A DNA stretch of 64,000 nt from Solirubrobacteraceae bacterium (GCA_030447505.1 JAUJOT010000006.1:62001-126000); one strand, 5' to 3'; shown: positions 50,337 to 60,905, numbered from the stretch's first letter. The notes: generated by a model from the sequence alone, not told the origin. Made by a program: numbers and translations.

Positions 50337-51116
50337 CTAGGAAGCGGCAGCAGCCACAAGCTGTGCTGCGGCGTCCACGATCCGGGCGAGGTTCTCCGGG
50401 TCCAGAGAGGCACCGCCGACGAGGGCGCCGTCGACGTCGGGCAGCGCCAGCAGCTCAGGAGCGTTGTCCGGCGTCACCGAGCCGCCGTAGAGAACGCGCG
50501 CCAGCGGCGCCGCGGCGGGCGCCTTGTCCTCGATCAGCGCGCGCACGAAGGCGATCGCCTCCTGCGCCTGCTCGGGCGTCGCGACCCTGCCCGTGCCGAT
50601 CGCCCAGATCGGCTCGTAGGCCACCGTCACGGCGGCGATCTGCTCGGGCGTCAGGCGCTCGAGCCCCTCCTGGACCTGGTGGCGCAGCTTGCGCTCGGTG
50701 TCGCCGCGCTCGCGCTCCTCCTCCGTCTCGCCGACGCAGAGGATCGGCTTCAGGCCGGCGTCGAACGCCGTCACCATCTTCTGTGAGAGGGCCTTGTCGG
50801 TCTCGTTGAAGTACTGCCGGCGCTCGGAGTGCCCGAGCACCACGCCGTGGACGTCGATCTCGGAGAGCATCGGCGCCGAGATCTCACCCGTGAACGCGCC
50901 GTGGGGCGCCTCGTGCATGTTCTGCGCGAAGACCTCGACGCGCGAGCCGCGCGTCGAGTCGACCATCGCCTGCAGATCGGTGTACGGAACGCAGATCGCG
51001 ACATCGACGCCGTCGGCGCTGTACACGCGCGGGAGGAAGGCCTGGATGTGGTCCTCGGCCTCCGCGACCGTCTTGTGCATCTTCCAGTTGCCGGCGATGA
51101 AGGGCGTGCGGGCCAT
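50337..51116 (-). CDS. tpiA: Triose-phosphate isomerase
   Basis: 259-residue TIM barrel. FIAGNWKMHKTVAEA has the catalytic Asn/Lys pair, VVLGHSERRQYFNET the catalytic His, VAYEPIWAIGTG the catalytic Glu and loop 6, and VLYGGSVTPDN the phosphate-binding loop. It interconverts dihydroxyacetone phosphate and glyceraldehyde-3-phosphate. It lies 21 bp after pgk and 2 bp before gpmI on one strand. Confidence 0.98.
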   Translation of the reverse strand: MARTPFIAGNWKMHKTVAEAEDHIQAFLPRVYSADGVDVAICVPYTDLQAMVDSTRGSRVEVFAQNMHEAPHGAFTGEISAPMLSEIDVHGVVLGHSERRQYFNETDKALSQKMVTAFDAGLKPILCVGETEEERERGDTERKLRHQVQEGLERLTPEQIAAVTVAYEPIWAIGTGRVATPEQAQEAIAFVRALIEDKAPAAAPLARVLYGGSVTPDNAPELLALPDVDGALVGGASLDPENLARIVDAAAQLVAAAAS

Positions 51117-51137
51117 CTGCGTGCCTGGCCTTTCCCG

Positions 51138-52286
51138 CTACGCCTTGAGGGCTTCGAGCCCCGGCAGCGTCGTTCCCTCGATCAGCTTCAGCGCCGCGCC
51201 GCCGCCCGTCGACAGGTGCGTGACGCTGTGGGCGAGGCCGAACTCGGCCAGCGCCGCGGCCGAGTCGCCGCCGCCGACGACGGTCGTCGCCTCGGTCTGT
51301 GCCATCGCCTGTGCGACGGCGAGCGAACCGGCCGCGAAGGGCTTGTGCTCGAACGCGCCGATCGGCCCGTTCCAGAAGATCGTCCGCGCCTTGCGGATCT
51401 CGGCGACGTACTCCGTCCGCGTCTTGGAGCCGATGTCGAGCTGCATCCAGCCGTCGGGCACGTCGACGCCGGGAAGGATCTGCACCTCGGCGTCGCCCGA
51501 GAAGCTGTCGGCGACGACGAGATCGACCGGCAGCCGCAGCTTGCCGCCGGGGTAGCCGTCCTTCTCGAGCGCTCGGCGCGCGGGCTCGAGGCCCGCCTCC
51601 TCGCACAGGCCCTCGCCGATCTCGTGGCCGAGGACCTTGAGAAACGGCGTCGCCATCGCGCCGCCGACGAGGACGACGTCGGCGACGTCGAGGAACCTGT
51701 CCATGACCGCGATCTTGTCGCTGACCTTGGCGCCGCCCATGATCGCCAGGAACGGGCGATCGGCGTGGTTCATGATCAGCCGGATCGTGTCGACCTCGCT
51801 CTGGAAGAGCAGCCCTGCGGCCGAGCGCCTGACGAGCGGGATGATGCCCGCCGTCGACGCGTGCTCGCGATGCGACGTGCCGAACGCGTCGTTGACGTAG
51901 TAGTCGGCCAGCGACGCCAGGCGCCTGGCGAGCTCGGGGTCGTTCTTCGTCTCGCCCGGCTCGTAGCGGATGTTCTCGAGCATGACGACGTCGCCGTCGG
52001 GGACGTCGTCGAGGTCGGGCGCGAGCTGGACCTCCGCGTGCAGCAGCTGACCCGCGCGCTCGGCCACCGGCGCGAGCGACAACTCGGGCTCGCGATCCTT
52101 CGGCCGACCGAGGTGCGAGACGAGCAGCAGCTTCGCGCCGCGCTCGCGCAGCGCCTCGAGCGTCGGGATCGCACGCCGCATCCGCGTGTCGTCGCCGACC
52201 TTGCCATCGAGGATCGGCACGTTGAAGTCGACCCGGACGAGGACGCGCTGTCCGTCGATCTCTCCCAGGCTGTCGATCGTCCGCAC
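51138..52286 (-). CDS. pgk: Phosphoglycerate kinase
   Basis: 382-residue monomeric kinase. RVLVRVDFNVPILDGKVGDD opens the 3-phosphoglycerate domain, then LLLVSHLGRPKDREPELSLA, AFGTSHREHAST and FLAIMGGAKVSDKI. The nucleotide domain has IFWNGPIGAFEHKPF and VVGGGDSAAALAEFGLAHSV. It makes ATP from 1,3-bisphosphoglycerate. It lies 48 bp after gap and 21 bp before tpiA. Confidence 0.98.
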   Translation of the reverse strand: MRTIDSLGEIDGQRVLVRVDFNVPILDGKVGDDTRMRRAIPTLEALRERGAKLLLVSHLGRPKDREPELSLAPVAERAGQLLHAEVQLAPDLDDVPDGDVVMLENIRYEPGETKNDPELARRLASLADYYVNDAFGTSHREHASTAGIIPLVRRSAAGLLFQSEVDTIRLIMNHADRPFLAIMGGAKVSDKIAVMDRFLDVADVVLVGGAMATPFLKVLGHEIGEGLCEEAGLEPARRALEKDGYPGGKLRLPVDLVVADSFSGDAEVQILPGVDVPDGWMQLDIGSKTRTEYVAEIRKARTIFWNGPIGAFEHKPFAAGSLAVAQAMAQTEATTVVGGGDSAAALAEFGLAHSVTHLSTGGGAALKLIEGTTLPGLEALKA

Positions 52287-52334
52287 GTCAGTGCTCCGTC
52301 TCGCGAGGCGCGCGGATCGTTGCGAGACGGCCCA

Positions 52335-53420
<1,086 letters not shown>

Positions 53421-53544
53421 CTATCGGTACGGCGCGCCAGGTTCTGTCTCGGCGAAGATGGCACCGCTGCGGTCGCTGGCAGCCCCGCGCCGCGGCTGCC
53501 GCCGCGCGCACGGCGTCGTGGCAGCCTCGCGCTACGGTGAGCGC

Positions 53545-53928
53545 ATGGGAGACAGGATCCGCAACGTCGGCGCGACCGCCGCGCTGAACCACGAGGCTCC
53601 CGACGACCCCGACTTCGCGGTCGTCGACATCCGCCTGTTCGCGCTGACCGATGGCGGCGAGCAGGTCGACGATCCGCAGCCGGCGTCGACGAGCGTGCGC
53701 TGCGAGCGCTCGAAGCTCGCCGCGCTCGAGCTCTCCGTGCAGATGTCGCTGCGTCTGCGCCAGCCGCCGACCGGCGCTCGCCTGCAGGCCTGGCAGCGCA
53801 TCTGCGAGCAGCTCGCCGCGCGCGGCATCGAGACCGACCCGGCGACGCTGCACCGCTCGACGTTTCGCTTCGTCCCCGACGAGGAGCTGCGCGCCGCCCA
53901 GCAGGTCGTCTGGCCCGACCGGCGCTGA
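53545..53928 (+). CDS. Hypothetical protein
   Basis: 127-residue soluble protein: ALNHEAPDDPDFAVVDIRLF, QPASTSVRCERSKLAALELS, RLQAWQRICEQLAARGIETD, ATLHRSTFRFVPDEELRAAQ. I do not recognise a family. ATG 53545 is the first start with a plausible context. It is divergent from gap and convergent with the ROK kinase gene, 13 bp apart. Codon use is like that of its neighbours, and it looks like a genuine gene rather than a shadow, as the opposite strand there has no recognisable product. Confidence 0.6.
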   Translation: MGDRIRNVGATAALNHEAPDDPDFAVVDIRLFALTDGGEQVDDPQPASTSVRCERSKLAALELSVQMSLRLRQPPTGARLQAWQRICEQLAARGIETDPATLHRSTFRFVPDEELRAAQQVVWPDRR

Positions 53929-53941
53929 CGGCGCTCGGCGC

Positions 53942-54898
53942 CTACGGCGGCGGCAGCAGGCTCGCCCCGATCGCGCCGCCGAGATCGCCGAGCGCGGCGA
54001 CGACGACCGGCGGCGGGCGGTCGCTGAAGAACAGGTGCGGCAGCATCGCCTCGGCGATGCGGTCCGCGTAGGGCTGACCGAGCCGGACGCCGAGACCGCC
54101 GCCGAGGATGATGATCTCGACGTCGAGGACGTTGTCGCACGAGGCGATGCCGACTGCGAGCATCGCCACCGCGCGGTCGATCAGCTTCGTCGCCAGCGCG
54201 TCCTCGCGCTCCAGCGCCGCCGCCCAGATGCCGCTCGTCAGCCGCTCGCGGCCGCGCTTGCGGGCGATCTTGAACAGCTCGGTGTGCTCGCCCTTGGCGT
54301 GCAGCTCGCGCGCGTCGCGCTCGAGCGCGTTGCGCCCGGCGTAGGCCTCCATGCAGCCGCGCCGCCCGCACGGGCACTGCGCGCCGTCGACCTGCACGAC
54401 GACGTGGCCGATCTCCCCCGCGCCGCCGCGCCCGAGCCAGGGCCTGCCGTTCAGGACGATCCCGCCGCCGACGCCGGTGCCCCAGAACACGCCCAGCATC
54501 GAGTCGTGGTCGCGGCCGGCGCCGAGCGCGGCTTCGGCGTCGGTGGCGACCTGGACGTCGTTGCCGACCGCGACCGGCGCGCCGAGCTTGCCGGCGAGCG
54601 TCGCGCCGAGCGGGTAGGTCCCGGCCCAGTCGGGCAGGTTCCTGGCGCTCGAGACGCTGCCCCTGGCTGCGTCGACCGTGCCCGGCGAGCCGACGCCGAC
54701 GTGCGCCAGCTCGCCGGTCTCGATGCTCGCCCCCGCAGCCGCGTCGCGCATCGCCTCCGCCATCGCCTCGGCGACGTCGGCGGGGCCGCCCTTCGTCGGC
54801 GTCGGGCGGCGCGCCTGCCCGAGCACCGCATGCGCCTCGTCGACGACGACCGCCTGGATCTTCGTGCCACCGAGGTCGATGCCGCCGCGCGCAGCCAT
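53942..54898 (-). CDS. ROK family sugar kinase, glucokinase-like
   Basis: 318-residue ROK kinase. GGIDLGGTKIQAVVVDE is the phosphate-1 loop. VGNDVQVATDAEAALGAGRD and FWGTGVGGGIVLNGRPWLG hold the catalytic region. GAGEIGHVVVQVDGAQCPCG and RRGCMEAYAG give the zinc-binding CxCGxxGCxE of this family. It probably phosphorylates glucose with ATP. It overlaps the DUF4186 stop by one base and lies close to the glycolytic operon, on the same strand. Confidence 0.93.
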   Translation of the reverse strand: MAARGGIDLGGTKIQAVVVDEAHAVLGQARRPTPTKGGPADVAEAMAEAMRDAAAGASIETGELAHVGVGSPGTVDAARGSVSSARNLPDWAGTYPLGATLAGKLGAPVAVGNDVQVATDAEAALGAGRDHDSMLGVFWGTGVGGGIVLNGRPWLGRGGAGEIGHVVVQVDGAQCPCGRRGCMEAYAGRNALERDARELHAKGEHTELFKIARKRGRERLTSGIWAAALEREDALATKLIDRAVAMLAVGIASCDNVLDVEIIILGGGLGVRLGQPYADRIAEAMLPHLFFSDRPPPVVVAALGDLGGAIGASLLPPP

Positions 54899-55257
54899 CA
54901 GCCGCTCGCCTCGAGCTCGCGCTCGATCCAGCGGCAGATGACGTCGACCGCGTAGGCCTGCTCGCCCGGCTCGAGCGCGCGCCCCTTCGGGATCTCGTGC
55001 CAGCGCTCCAGACAGGTGCGACAGCAGGTCGCCGTCGCGTGCTGCGCGACGAAGACCGGATGCCCGCGGTACGGCGTCTGGCGGCCGTCCCTGTGCGGCT
55101 CAGCGGGCGCGACGCGACGCGCGAACAGCTCCTCGGCGTGGTCGCGCAGCGCGCGCATCCCGCGCAGCTGCACGATCGCGCGCTCGCGGCCGCGCAGCCG
55201 GAAGCGCGCGCGAAACGGGTGGCGCCCGATGGAGTCGATCCGATCGTCGATCTGCAT
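54898..55257 (-). CDS. DUF4186 family protein
   Basis: 119-residue protein with the DUF4186 pattern: FRARFRLRGRERAIVQLRG, LRDHAEELFARRVAPAEPHR, DGRQTPYRGHPVFVAQHATA, TCCRTCLERWHEIPKGRALE. The invariant RGHPVFVAQHATATCCR holds His and Cys residues that could bind a metal. The function is unknown. Its stop overlaps the start of the ROK kinase gene by one base, so they are probably cotranscribed. Confidence 0.9.
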   Translation of the reverse strand: MQIDDRIDSIGRHPFRARFRLRGRERAIVQLRGMRALRDHAEELFARRVAPAEPHRDGRQTPYRGHPVFVAQHATATCCRTCLERWHEIPKGRALEPGEQAYAVDVICRWIERELEASG

Positions 55258-55418
55258 CGCCCGACCCTAATGCTCGGAGAAGCTGGGACTCATGCACGCG
55301 GCAGATACTGCTGCCGGCTGACGGTCGGGCCGACAGCCCGAGCAGCTGCGCTGGCGGTTCGCGGCGGCGGCACGTGGGTAACAAGCCGGCGTCGTACCGA
55401 TCGACACAAGGAGGTTGC

Positions 55419-55997
55419 ATGCGCAGCGCCGCGCCGAACACCGCGAGGACCATCGAGGCAGGGGTGCTGCTGATCGGCCTGGGCGCCATCCTGCTCCTCG
55501 CAAGCCTCTTCCTCGAGTGGTACCAGCCGGGCGCCGAGGCCTGGGACGTCTTCGAGGTCTGGGACCTCGTGCTGGCGCTGCTCGCGATCGCCGCCCTCGT
55601 CGCGGTCGCGAGCCGGCTCGGCTTCGGGCCGCAGCGACCCGCCCCGTGGTTGATCGTGCCCGCGGTCGCGACGCTCGTCATCGTGCTCTACGCGCTCGTC
55701 GACCCGCCGCCGATCACTGCTGCTCTGCCCGACGGCGACCCGGGAACGGGTCTGTGGCTCGCGCTTGCGGGCGCGATCCTGATGGCGGCGGGCGCGCTGC
55801 TGTCGGTGGCGCGGATCTCCGTCGCGATCTCCACCGCATCCCCGGGCGCGGGCGACCCGTCCGCCGTCCCGCACGACATCGCGACCCCGGCGGCCGGCGG
55901 GCCGCGAGTGGGCGATAGCAGCATGGGCGGCGGAACGACGCAGGACGCACCGGCGCAGCCGGTCGTGCCGCCGACGGAGCCGACGAGGCGCTTGTAG
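55419..55997 (+). CDS. Four-helix membrane protein of unknown function
   Basis: 192-residue protein with four predicted helices: TIEAGVLLIGLGAILLLASL, WDLVLALLAIAALVAVAS, PWLIVPAVATLVIVLYALV and GLWLALAGAILMAAGALLSV. A 45-residue disordered tail rich in Gly, Pro and Ala follows. The loop FLEWYQPGAEAWDVFEVWD after the first helix is typical of a common actinobacterial small membrane family of unknown role. ATG 55419 is preceded by AAGGAGG. It stands alone between the DUF4186 and glyoxalase genes. Confidence 0.8.
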   Translation: MRSAAPNTARTIEAGVLLIGLGAILLLASLFLEWYQPGAEAWDVFEVWDLVLALLAIAALVAVASRLGFGPQRPAPWLIVPAVATLVIVLYALVDPPPITAALPDGDPGTGLWLALAGAILMAAGALLSVARISVAISTASPGAGDPSAVPHDIATPAAGGPRVGDSSMGGGTTQDAPAQPVVPPTEPTRRL

Positions 55998-56103
55998 GGT
56001 CGCGGGCAGCGCCAGGCCGGGCGCTGGGCTGCGTCAGCTTGATGATCCACCGCATGCGCGAGGTCGGCTGACCGTGCGCGCCCGGTAGCGACCGCGGCCG
56101 CCC

Positions 56104-56469
56104 TCAGCGGGCGCCGGCGACGAGCTCGAGCCGCAGGCCATCCGGGTCGAGCAGGTACGCCGCGTAGTACATCGGCCCGTACTGCGGCCGTGGCCCCGGC
56201 TCGCCGTCGTCGCTGCCGCCGTTGGCAAGCCCGGCCTCGTAGCCCGCGTCGACGGCCGCGCGGCCGGCTGCCGCGAGCGCCACGTGGCCGTAGCCGGGCG
56301 CGGGCCTGCGCCCGCGGGCGACGATCCAGAACTGCTCGTGGTCGCGGCCGTAGGCGATCGCGCGTTCGCTCTCGAACGTGCGGCGCGCGCCGAGGGCGTG
56401 GAAGATCGCGTCGTAGAACCGCGCCGCGCGGGCGAGGTCGGCGACCTCGAAGCCGATGTGCACGATCAT
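56104..56469 (-). CDS. VOC (glyoxalase/bleomycin-resistance) family protein
   Basis: 121-residue single-domain protein with the paired beta-alpha-beta-beta-beta modules of the vicinal oxygen chelate fold: VHIGFEVADLARAARFYDAI, HEQFWIVARG, GYGHVALAAAGRAAVDAG, YYAAYLLDPDGLRLELVAG. Candidate metal ligands are His4, Glu in the first module, His in GYGHVAL and Glu in RLELV. The function is not determined. It lies 55 bp downstream of rapZ on the same strand. Confidence 0.88.
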   Translation of the reverse strand: MIVHIGFEVADLARAARFYDAIFHALGARRTFESERAIAYGRDHEQFWIVARGRRPAPGYGHVALAAAGRAAVDAGYEAGLANGGSDDGEPGPRPQYGPMYYAAYLLDPDGLRLELVAGAR

Positions 56470-56524
56470 CGCAAGCGGTCGCGTCGAGGGTCGCCCCGGA
56501 CCGTCGTCGAGTGCCGGCGAGCTG

Positions 56525-57430
56525 TCATCGCGTCGAGAGTCCCACGTCGCGGTGGGCGACCTCGACCTCGACGTCGTCGCGCGCGCGCAGGCGCGCGGCG
56601 AGCGCCTCGGTGATCGCGACAGAGCGGTGGCGGCCGCCGGTGCAGCCGACGGCGATCGAGAGGTGCGCCTTGCCCTCGGCGATGTACTCGGGGATGAGGA
56701 AGTCCAGCAGCGGCGCAAGGTGCTCGTAGAACGCGTCGAGCTTGCCGCCCCGCGCCACGTACTCGACGACCTGCGGGTCGAAGCCCGTCAGCGGGCGCAG
56801 CTCGGCCTCCCAGTGCGGGTTGGGCAGGAAGCGCAGGTCCAGGACGATGTCGGAGTCCCTCGGCAGGCCGTGCTTGTGCCCGAACGACGTCAGCGTGACG
56901 GCGAGCTTCGAACGCCCCTGGCGCGGCAGGAACTCGTCGGCGATCCGCCGGCGCAGCGTGGCCGCGGTGATCCCGCTCGTGTCGAGCACGAAGTCCGCGC
57001 GCGCCCTGATGTTGCCGAGCGCCGCGCGCTCGGCGGCGATGCCCTGCGCGACCGATCCCGTCGGGCTGAGCGGGTGGCGCCGGCGCGTCTCCTTGTAGCG
57101 CCCCAGCAGCGTGTCCTCGTCGGCATCGAGGAACAGGACGCGGTGCGCCACGCCACGCGCCGAGAAGTCGTCGAGCACGGCGCCGAGCGTCTCGAACAGC
57201 CCGCGCGCGCGCACGTCTGAGACGACCGCCGCACGCCGCACCTTCGATCCGCCGTACACGAACAGGTCGACGAGGCCGCGGATCATCTCGGGCGGCAGGT
57301 TGTCGACGCAGAAGTAGCCGTCGTCCTCGAAGACGTTCATCGCCGTCGACTTGCCGGCCCCGGAGAAGCCGGTGATGACGACGAGGTCCTCGAGGCTGGT
57401 CGTGGCTGGTGCCTCGTCTGCGACGGTCAC
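56525..57430 (-). CDS. rapZ: RNase adapter / nucleotide-binding protein RapZ
   Basis: 301-residue P-loop protein. LVVITGFSGAGKSTAMNVFE is Walker A, YFCVDNLPPEMI and VLFLDADEDTLLGRYKETRR follow, and the C-terminal signaling domain has LTGFDPQVVEYV and IAVGCTGGRHRSVAITEAL. It binds GlcN6P or nucleotides and in enterobacteria controls glucosamine-6-phosphate synthase via sRNA decay; its actinobacterial role is unclear. The start is GTG 57430, 26 bp after uvrC. The yvcK and whiA genes that often follow rapZ are absent here. Confidence 0.95.
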   Translation of the reverse strand: MTVADEAPATTSLEDLVVITGFSGAGKSTAMNVFEDDGYFCVDNLPPEMIRGLVDLFVYGGSKVRRAAVVSDVRARGLFETLGAVLDDFSARGVAHRVLFLDADEDTLLGRYKETRRRHPLSPTGSVAQGIAAERAALGNIRARADFVLDTSGITAATLRRRIADEFLPRQGRSKLAVTLTSFGHKHGLPRDSDIVLDLRFLPNPHWEAELRPLTGFDPQVVEYVARGGKLDAFYEHLAPLLDFLIPEYIAEGKAHLSIAVGCTGGRHRSVAITEALAARLRARDDVEVEVAHRDVGLSTR

Positions 57431-57456
57431 GCCCGCAACTATGCCGGGCGCCTCGG

Positions 57457-59343
57457 TCAACCACTCGTACGGTTGAGATATGCGTACAGGTCGCGCGCCG
57501 TCTTGGATGGCAGCCCCGGCACCGCCTCGAGCTCCTCGCGCGACGCGCCGAGCATCGCCTCCGGCGAGCCGAAGTGCTTGAGCAGTGCGCGCTTGCGCTT
57601 CGGGCCCACAGCCGGCAGCCCGTCGAGCACGGACTCGGTCATCTGCCGGTCGCGGCGCTGGCGATGGTGCGTGATCGCAAAGCGGTGGGCCTCGTCGCGC
57701 AGCCGCTGCAGAAGCTGCAGCGCCGGCGTGTCGTGTGCCAGGCGCAGCGGCGCGCGGTGCCCGGGCACGTAGACCTCCTCGAGCTGCTTCGCCAGCGAGA
57801 TGACGGCGACGCCGCGATCGCGGAAGCCCTGCAGCGCACGGACGCCCGCCGACAGCTGTCCCGGGCCACCGTCGATGACGATCAGCGACGGCAGCGTCGC
57901 GAAGGACTCGTTGCGCTTCGGGTCGTTGGGGCTGAGGTCCTGCTCGGACTCCCAGCGCGCCAGGCGCCGCCCGAGCACCTCCTCCATCGCCGCGAAGTCG
58001 TCGGGCACCCCCTCTGTCGTCGAGCGCACGTTGAAGCGCCGGTAGTCGCTCTTCTTCGGCGCGCCGCCCTCGAAGACGACCATCGACGCCGTCGTGTTCG
58101 TGCCCATCAGGTTCGAGATGTCGAAGCACTCGATACGCAGCGGAAGCGATTCGAGGCCGAGTGCCTGCTGCAGGCCGTCCAGGGCCTCGACGCGCTGCTG
58201 GCGACGGCGCTCGTCCTTCAACCGCTCCTGGTCGAGCGCGAGCGCCGCGTTGCGCTCGGCCAGCTCGAGGATCCGGCGCTTGTCGCCGCGCTCGGGCACG
58301 CGCACCTCGACGCGCGCGCCCCGCAGCTCGCTCAAGACCTCGCCGAGCACGTCGAGCTCGACGACGTCGCGCTGGACGAGCACCTGCGGCGGGACGGCCA
58401 TCGCGTCGCCGTAGTACTGCAGGAGGAACTCCTCGGCGACCTCGCCGGTCGCGTAGCCGCCCTCGTTGGAGAGATAGAACGACTGGCGGTCGGAGAGCAC
58501 GCCGTCGCGGATCTGGAAGACCTGCGCGTTGGCGTCGATGCCGTCGACGGCGATTGCGACGGCGTCGAGCGTACCGACCGCCTCGTTGGCGACGCGCTGG
58601 CGCTCGAGCAGCGAGCGCACGGCCCTCAGCCGGTTGCGCTCCAGCGCCGCCTGCTCGAACTCCTGCGCGGCGGCGGCCTGCTTCATGCGCTGCTCGAGGT
58701 CACGCTCGATCTGCCGGTAGCGCCCCGACAGGAAGTCGGCGACGCCGTCGATCGCGGCCCTGTACTCCTCCTTTGACTGATAGCCGACGCACGGCGCGCC
58801 GCAGCGCTTGATGTAGAAGTCCAGGCACGGCGAGCCGCTGCGCCGCCCCGGGTCCGATCCGTTGCAGGAACGGAAGGCGAAGACCTTCTGCAGCAGGTCC
58901 AGCGTGCCGCGGACCTTCTTTGCGTTCGAGTACGGGCCGAAGTACAGCCGGTCGCGGCGGTGGCGCTCGCGCGTGAAGTACACGCGCGGGAAGTCCTCGT
59001 CGATCGAGATCGCGAGAAACGGATAGGACTTGTCGTCGCGCAGGCGGATGTTGAAGCGCGGCTTGTACTGCTTGATGAACTGGTTCTCCGCCAGCAGCGC
59101 CTCGGCCTCGGAGGCCACGAGCAGGAAGTCGATCGAGTGGACCATGTCGACCATCTCGACGGCTCCGCGCGTGACGCGATTGGAGAAGTGGCCGGCGACG
59201 CGCCTGCGGATCGACTTCGCCTTGCCGACGTAGATGACCTGGCCGCCGATGTCGCGAAAGAGATAGACCCCGGGCCCCTCGGGCAGGCTGCGGCGCTGCT
59301 CGCGCAAGCGGGTGGAGGCGGTCGGTGGAGTGGTCGCGGCCAC
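57457..59343 (-). CDS. uvrC: UvrABC excinuclease subunit C
   Basis: 628-residue nucleotide-excision repair nuclease. The GIY-YIG domain (about 15-95) has GPGVYLFRDIGGQVIYVGKA. A UvrB-interacting UVR helix is IERDLEQRMKQAAAAQEFEQ. The RNase H-like C-terminal nuclease has RIECFDISNLMGTNTTASMV and LPSLIVIDGGPGQLSAGVRA, and a helix-hairpin-helix pair near the end is VGPKRKRALLKHFGSPEAML. It starts at GTG 59343 and is followed by rapZ. The 290-bp stretch 59344-59633 upstream holds nothing I recognise and no SOS box. Confidence 0.97.
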   Translation of the reverse strand: MAATTPPTASTRLREQRRSLPEGPGVYLFRDIGGQVIYVGKAKSIRRRVAGHFSNRVTRGAVEMVDMVHSIDFLLVASEAEALLAENQFIKQYKPRFNIRLRDDKSYPFLAISIDEDFPRVYFTRERHRRDRLYFGPYSNAKKVRGTLDLLQKVFAFRSCNGSDPGRRSGSPCLDFYIKRCGAPCVGYQSKEEYRAAIDGVADFLSGRYRQIERDLEQRMKQAAAAQEFEQAALERNRLRAVRSLLERQRVANEAVGTLDAVAIAVDGIDANAQVFQIRDGVLSDRQSFYLSNEGGYATGEVAEEFLLQYYGDAMAVPPQVLVQRDVVELDVLGEVLSELRGARVEVRVPERGDKRRILELAERNAALALDQERLKDERRRQQRVEALDGLQQALGLESLPLRIECFDISNLMGTNTTASMVVFEGGAPKKSDYRRFNVRSTTEGVPDDFAAMEEVLGRRLARWESEQDLSPNDPKRNESFATLPSLIVIDGGPGQLSAGVRALQGFRDRGVAVISLAKQLEEVYVPGHRAPLRLAHDTPALQLLQRLRDEAHRFAITHHRQRRDRQMTESVLDGLPAVGPKRKRALLKHFGSPEAMLGASREELEAVPGLPSKTARDLYAYLNRTSG

Positions 59344-59633
59344 CGTTCGAGGATAGATCCGCGGGCGGGCTGCGCCGCCACGAGGTGCTGCTGCGGCGCC
59401 GGTCGAGCGCTCGCGCAGCGAGCTCGAGGCGATCTCGCGACGCGCATGGTCGAGCTGACGCGGCGCAGATCGCAGGGGGTGACCCTTGCTGCAGCCACTT
59501 CGGCCGGGCTTGCGCAGATCGCGGCAGAGGGGGTCGTGCTGATCTCGACGTACCGGCGAGCCCCAACGCGAGCACGCCGTGGCGCCGGGTCTCGTCCCTC
59601 GATGCACGTCTGGGAGCAACCCGATGCCCGATA

Positions 59634-60029
59634 GTGAGGCCGCTGCCAACGAGCAAGCACGGCAGCCTGAGCGCGATCTCGAACGAGATGGTGCGGATCT
59701 ACAAGGACCAGTTCGGGCGCGGGCCGACGAAGACGCGCACGCAGCGGGCGGGGCCGGACGTCCTCGTGGTCACGCTCGAGCAGACCTTCACGCCGGCCGA
59801 GCGCAGGCTCTGCGAGATGGGCGAGCACGCCCGGCTGCGCGAGCTGCGCCTGCTGTTCCAGTACGCGGAGACGACGGTCTTCTGCGAGCCGATCGAGCGT
59901 CTCACCGGTCGCACGGTGCGCGCGTTCGTCAGCGGCATCGACACCTATGCCGACCTCGCCACCGAGCTGTTCGTGCTGCACCCGTCGGAGTACGACGGAC
60001 CGTCGCGCGGCGCCGTCGAGCACGAGTGA
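59634..60029 (+). CDS. DUF2294 family protein
   Basis: 131-residue protein with the DUF2294 pattern: SLSAISNEMVRIYKDQFGRG then TRTQRAGPDVLVVTLEQTFT, PAERRLCEMGEHARLRELRL, TVFCEPIERLTGRTVRAFVS and GIDTYADLATELFVL. Members occur in bacteria with Na+-translocating or stress roles, but no activity is proven. GTG 59634 gives a normal N-terminus (VRPLPTSKHGSLSAI); ATG 59688 would cut into the domain. It is divergent from uvrC and 40 bp before the MBL gene. Confidence 0.85.
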   Translation: MRPLPTSKHGSLSAISNEMVRIYKDQFGRGPTKTRTQRAGPDVLVVTLEQTFTPAERRLCEMGEHARLRELRLLFQYAETTVFCEPIERLTGRTVRAFVSGIDTYADLATELFVLHPSEYDGPSRGAVEHE

Positions 60030-60069
60030 GGAACCTGCCGTTTTGAAGTGATGGCGGCCGGACATCCGT

Positions 60070-60816
60070 GTGCCCGTGCTGCATCCCAACGCCACCGCCG
60101 GAATCCACCGCATCGAGAACTCGTACACGAACTGGTACCTCGTCGAGGACGGCGACCGGCTGACGGTCGTCGACGCCGGGGTGCCGACGTCGTGGCGCTC
60201 CTTCCACGACGCGCTGCGGCGCCTCGGTCGCAGCCCGGACGACGTCGAAGCGGTGGTTCTGACGCACGGGCACTTCGACCACCTGGGGTTCGCGGAGAGG
60301 GCGCGGCGCGAGCTCGGCGTTCCGGTCTACGTGCACGAGAACGACGTGCCGCTGACCCGGCACCCCTGGCGCTACGACCATGAACGTCCGCGGTCCTGGT
60401 ACGTCGCGACCCAGATCGACGCGCTGCCGATGGTCGCCGCCTTCGTGCGCAACCGCGCCTGGTTTGCGCGGCCCGTCAAGGAGGTCGTGCGCTACGAGAA
60501 CGGCACGCTGCCGGTTCCGGGCTCGCCGCGCGTCGTGTTCTGCCCGGGCCACACGCACGGTCACTGCGCGCTGCATTTCCCCGATCGCGACGTGCTGATC
60601 GCCGGCGACGCGTTCGTGACGCTCGATCCGTACACGGCGCGGCGCGGGCCGTGCCTCGTAGCGCGCGCTGCGACCGCCGACAGCGACCGCAACATGCGCT
60701 CGCTCGACGCGCTCGCCGAGACCGGCGCCGGCACGGTTCTCGTCGGTCACGGCGAGCCGTGGACCGCCGGCGTGGAAGACGCCGTCGTCCGCGCCCGCGC
60801 CGCCGGCAGCGCGTGA
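60070..60816 (+). CDS. Metallo-beta-lactamase fold hydrolase
   Basis: 248-residue MBL-fold protein. NWYLVEDGDRLTVVDAGVPT starts the fold. AVVLTHGHFDHLGFAERARR is the HxHxDH zinc motif, VFCPGHTHGHCALHFPDRDV the second His, LIAGDAFVTLDPYTARRG the Asp bridge, and LVGHGEPWTAG the last His. This is the glyoxalase-II-like branch with two metals. The substrate is unknown. The start is GTG 60070; the gamma-glutamyltransferase gene follows after 89 bp, so a link to glutathione- or mycothiol-like thiols is possible. Confidence 0.92.
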   Translation: MPVLHPNATAGIHRIENSYTNWYLVEDGDRLTVVDAGVPTSWRSFHDALRRLGRSPDDVEAVVLTHGHFDHLGFAERARRELGVPVYVHENDVPLTRHPWRYDHERPRSWYVATQIDALPMVAAFVRNRAWFARPVKEVVRYENGTLPVPGSPRVVFCPGHTHGHCALHFPDRDVLIAGDAFVTLDPYTARRGPCLVARAATADSDRNMRSLDALAETGAGTVLVGHGEPWTAGVEDAVVRARAAGSA

Positions 60817-60905
60817 CTCAGGATCTGGCGTCAGGCTTAAAGCAGCGCGCAGGCGAACCGCCGCAGTCGAGCGTGAACTCGCGGCCGCGCGGGAAGGAGG
60901 GGCCC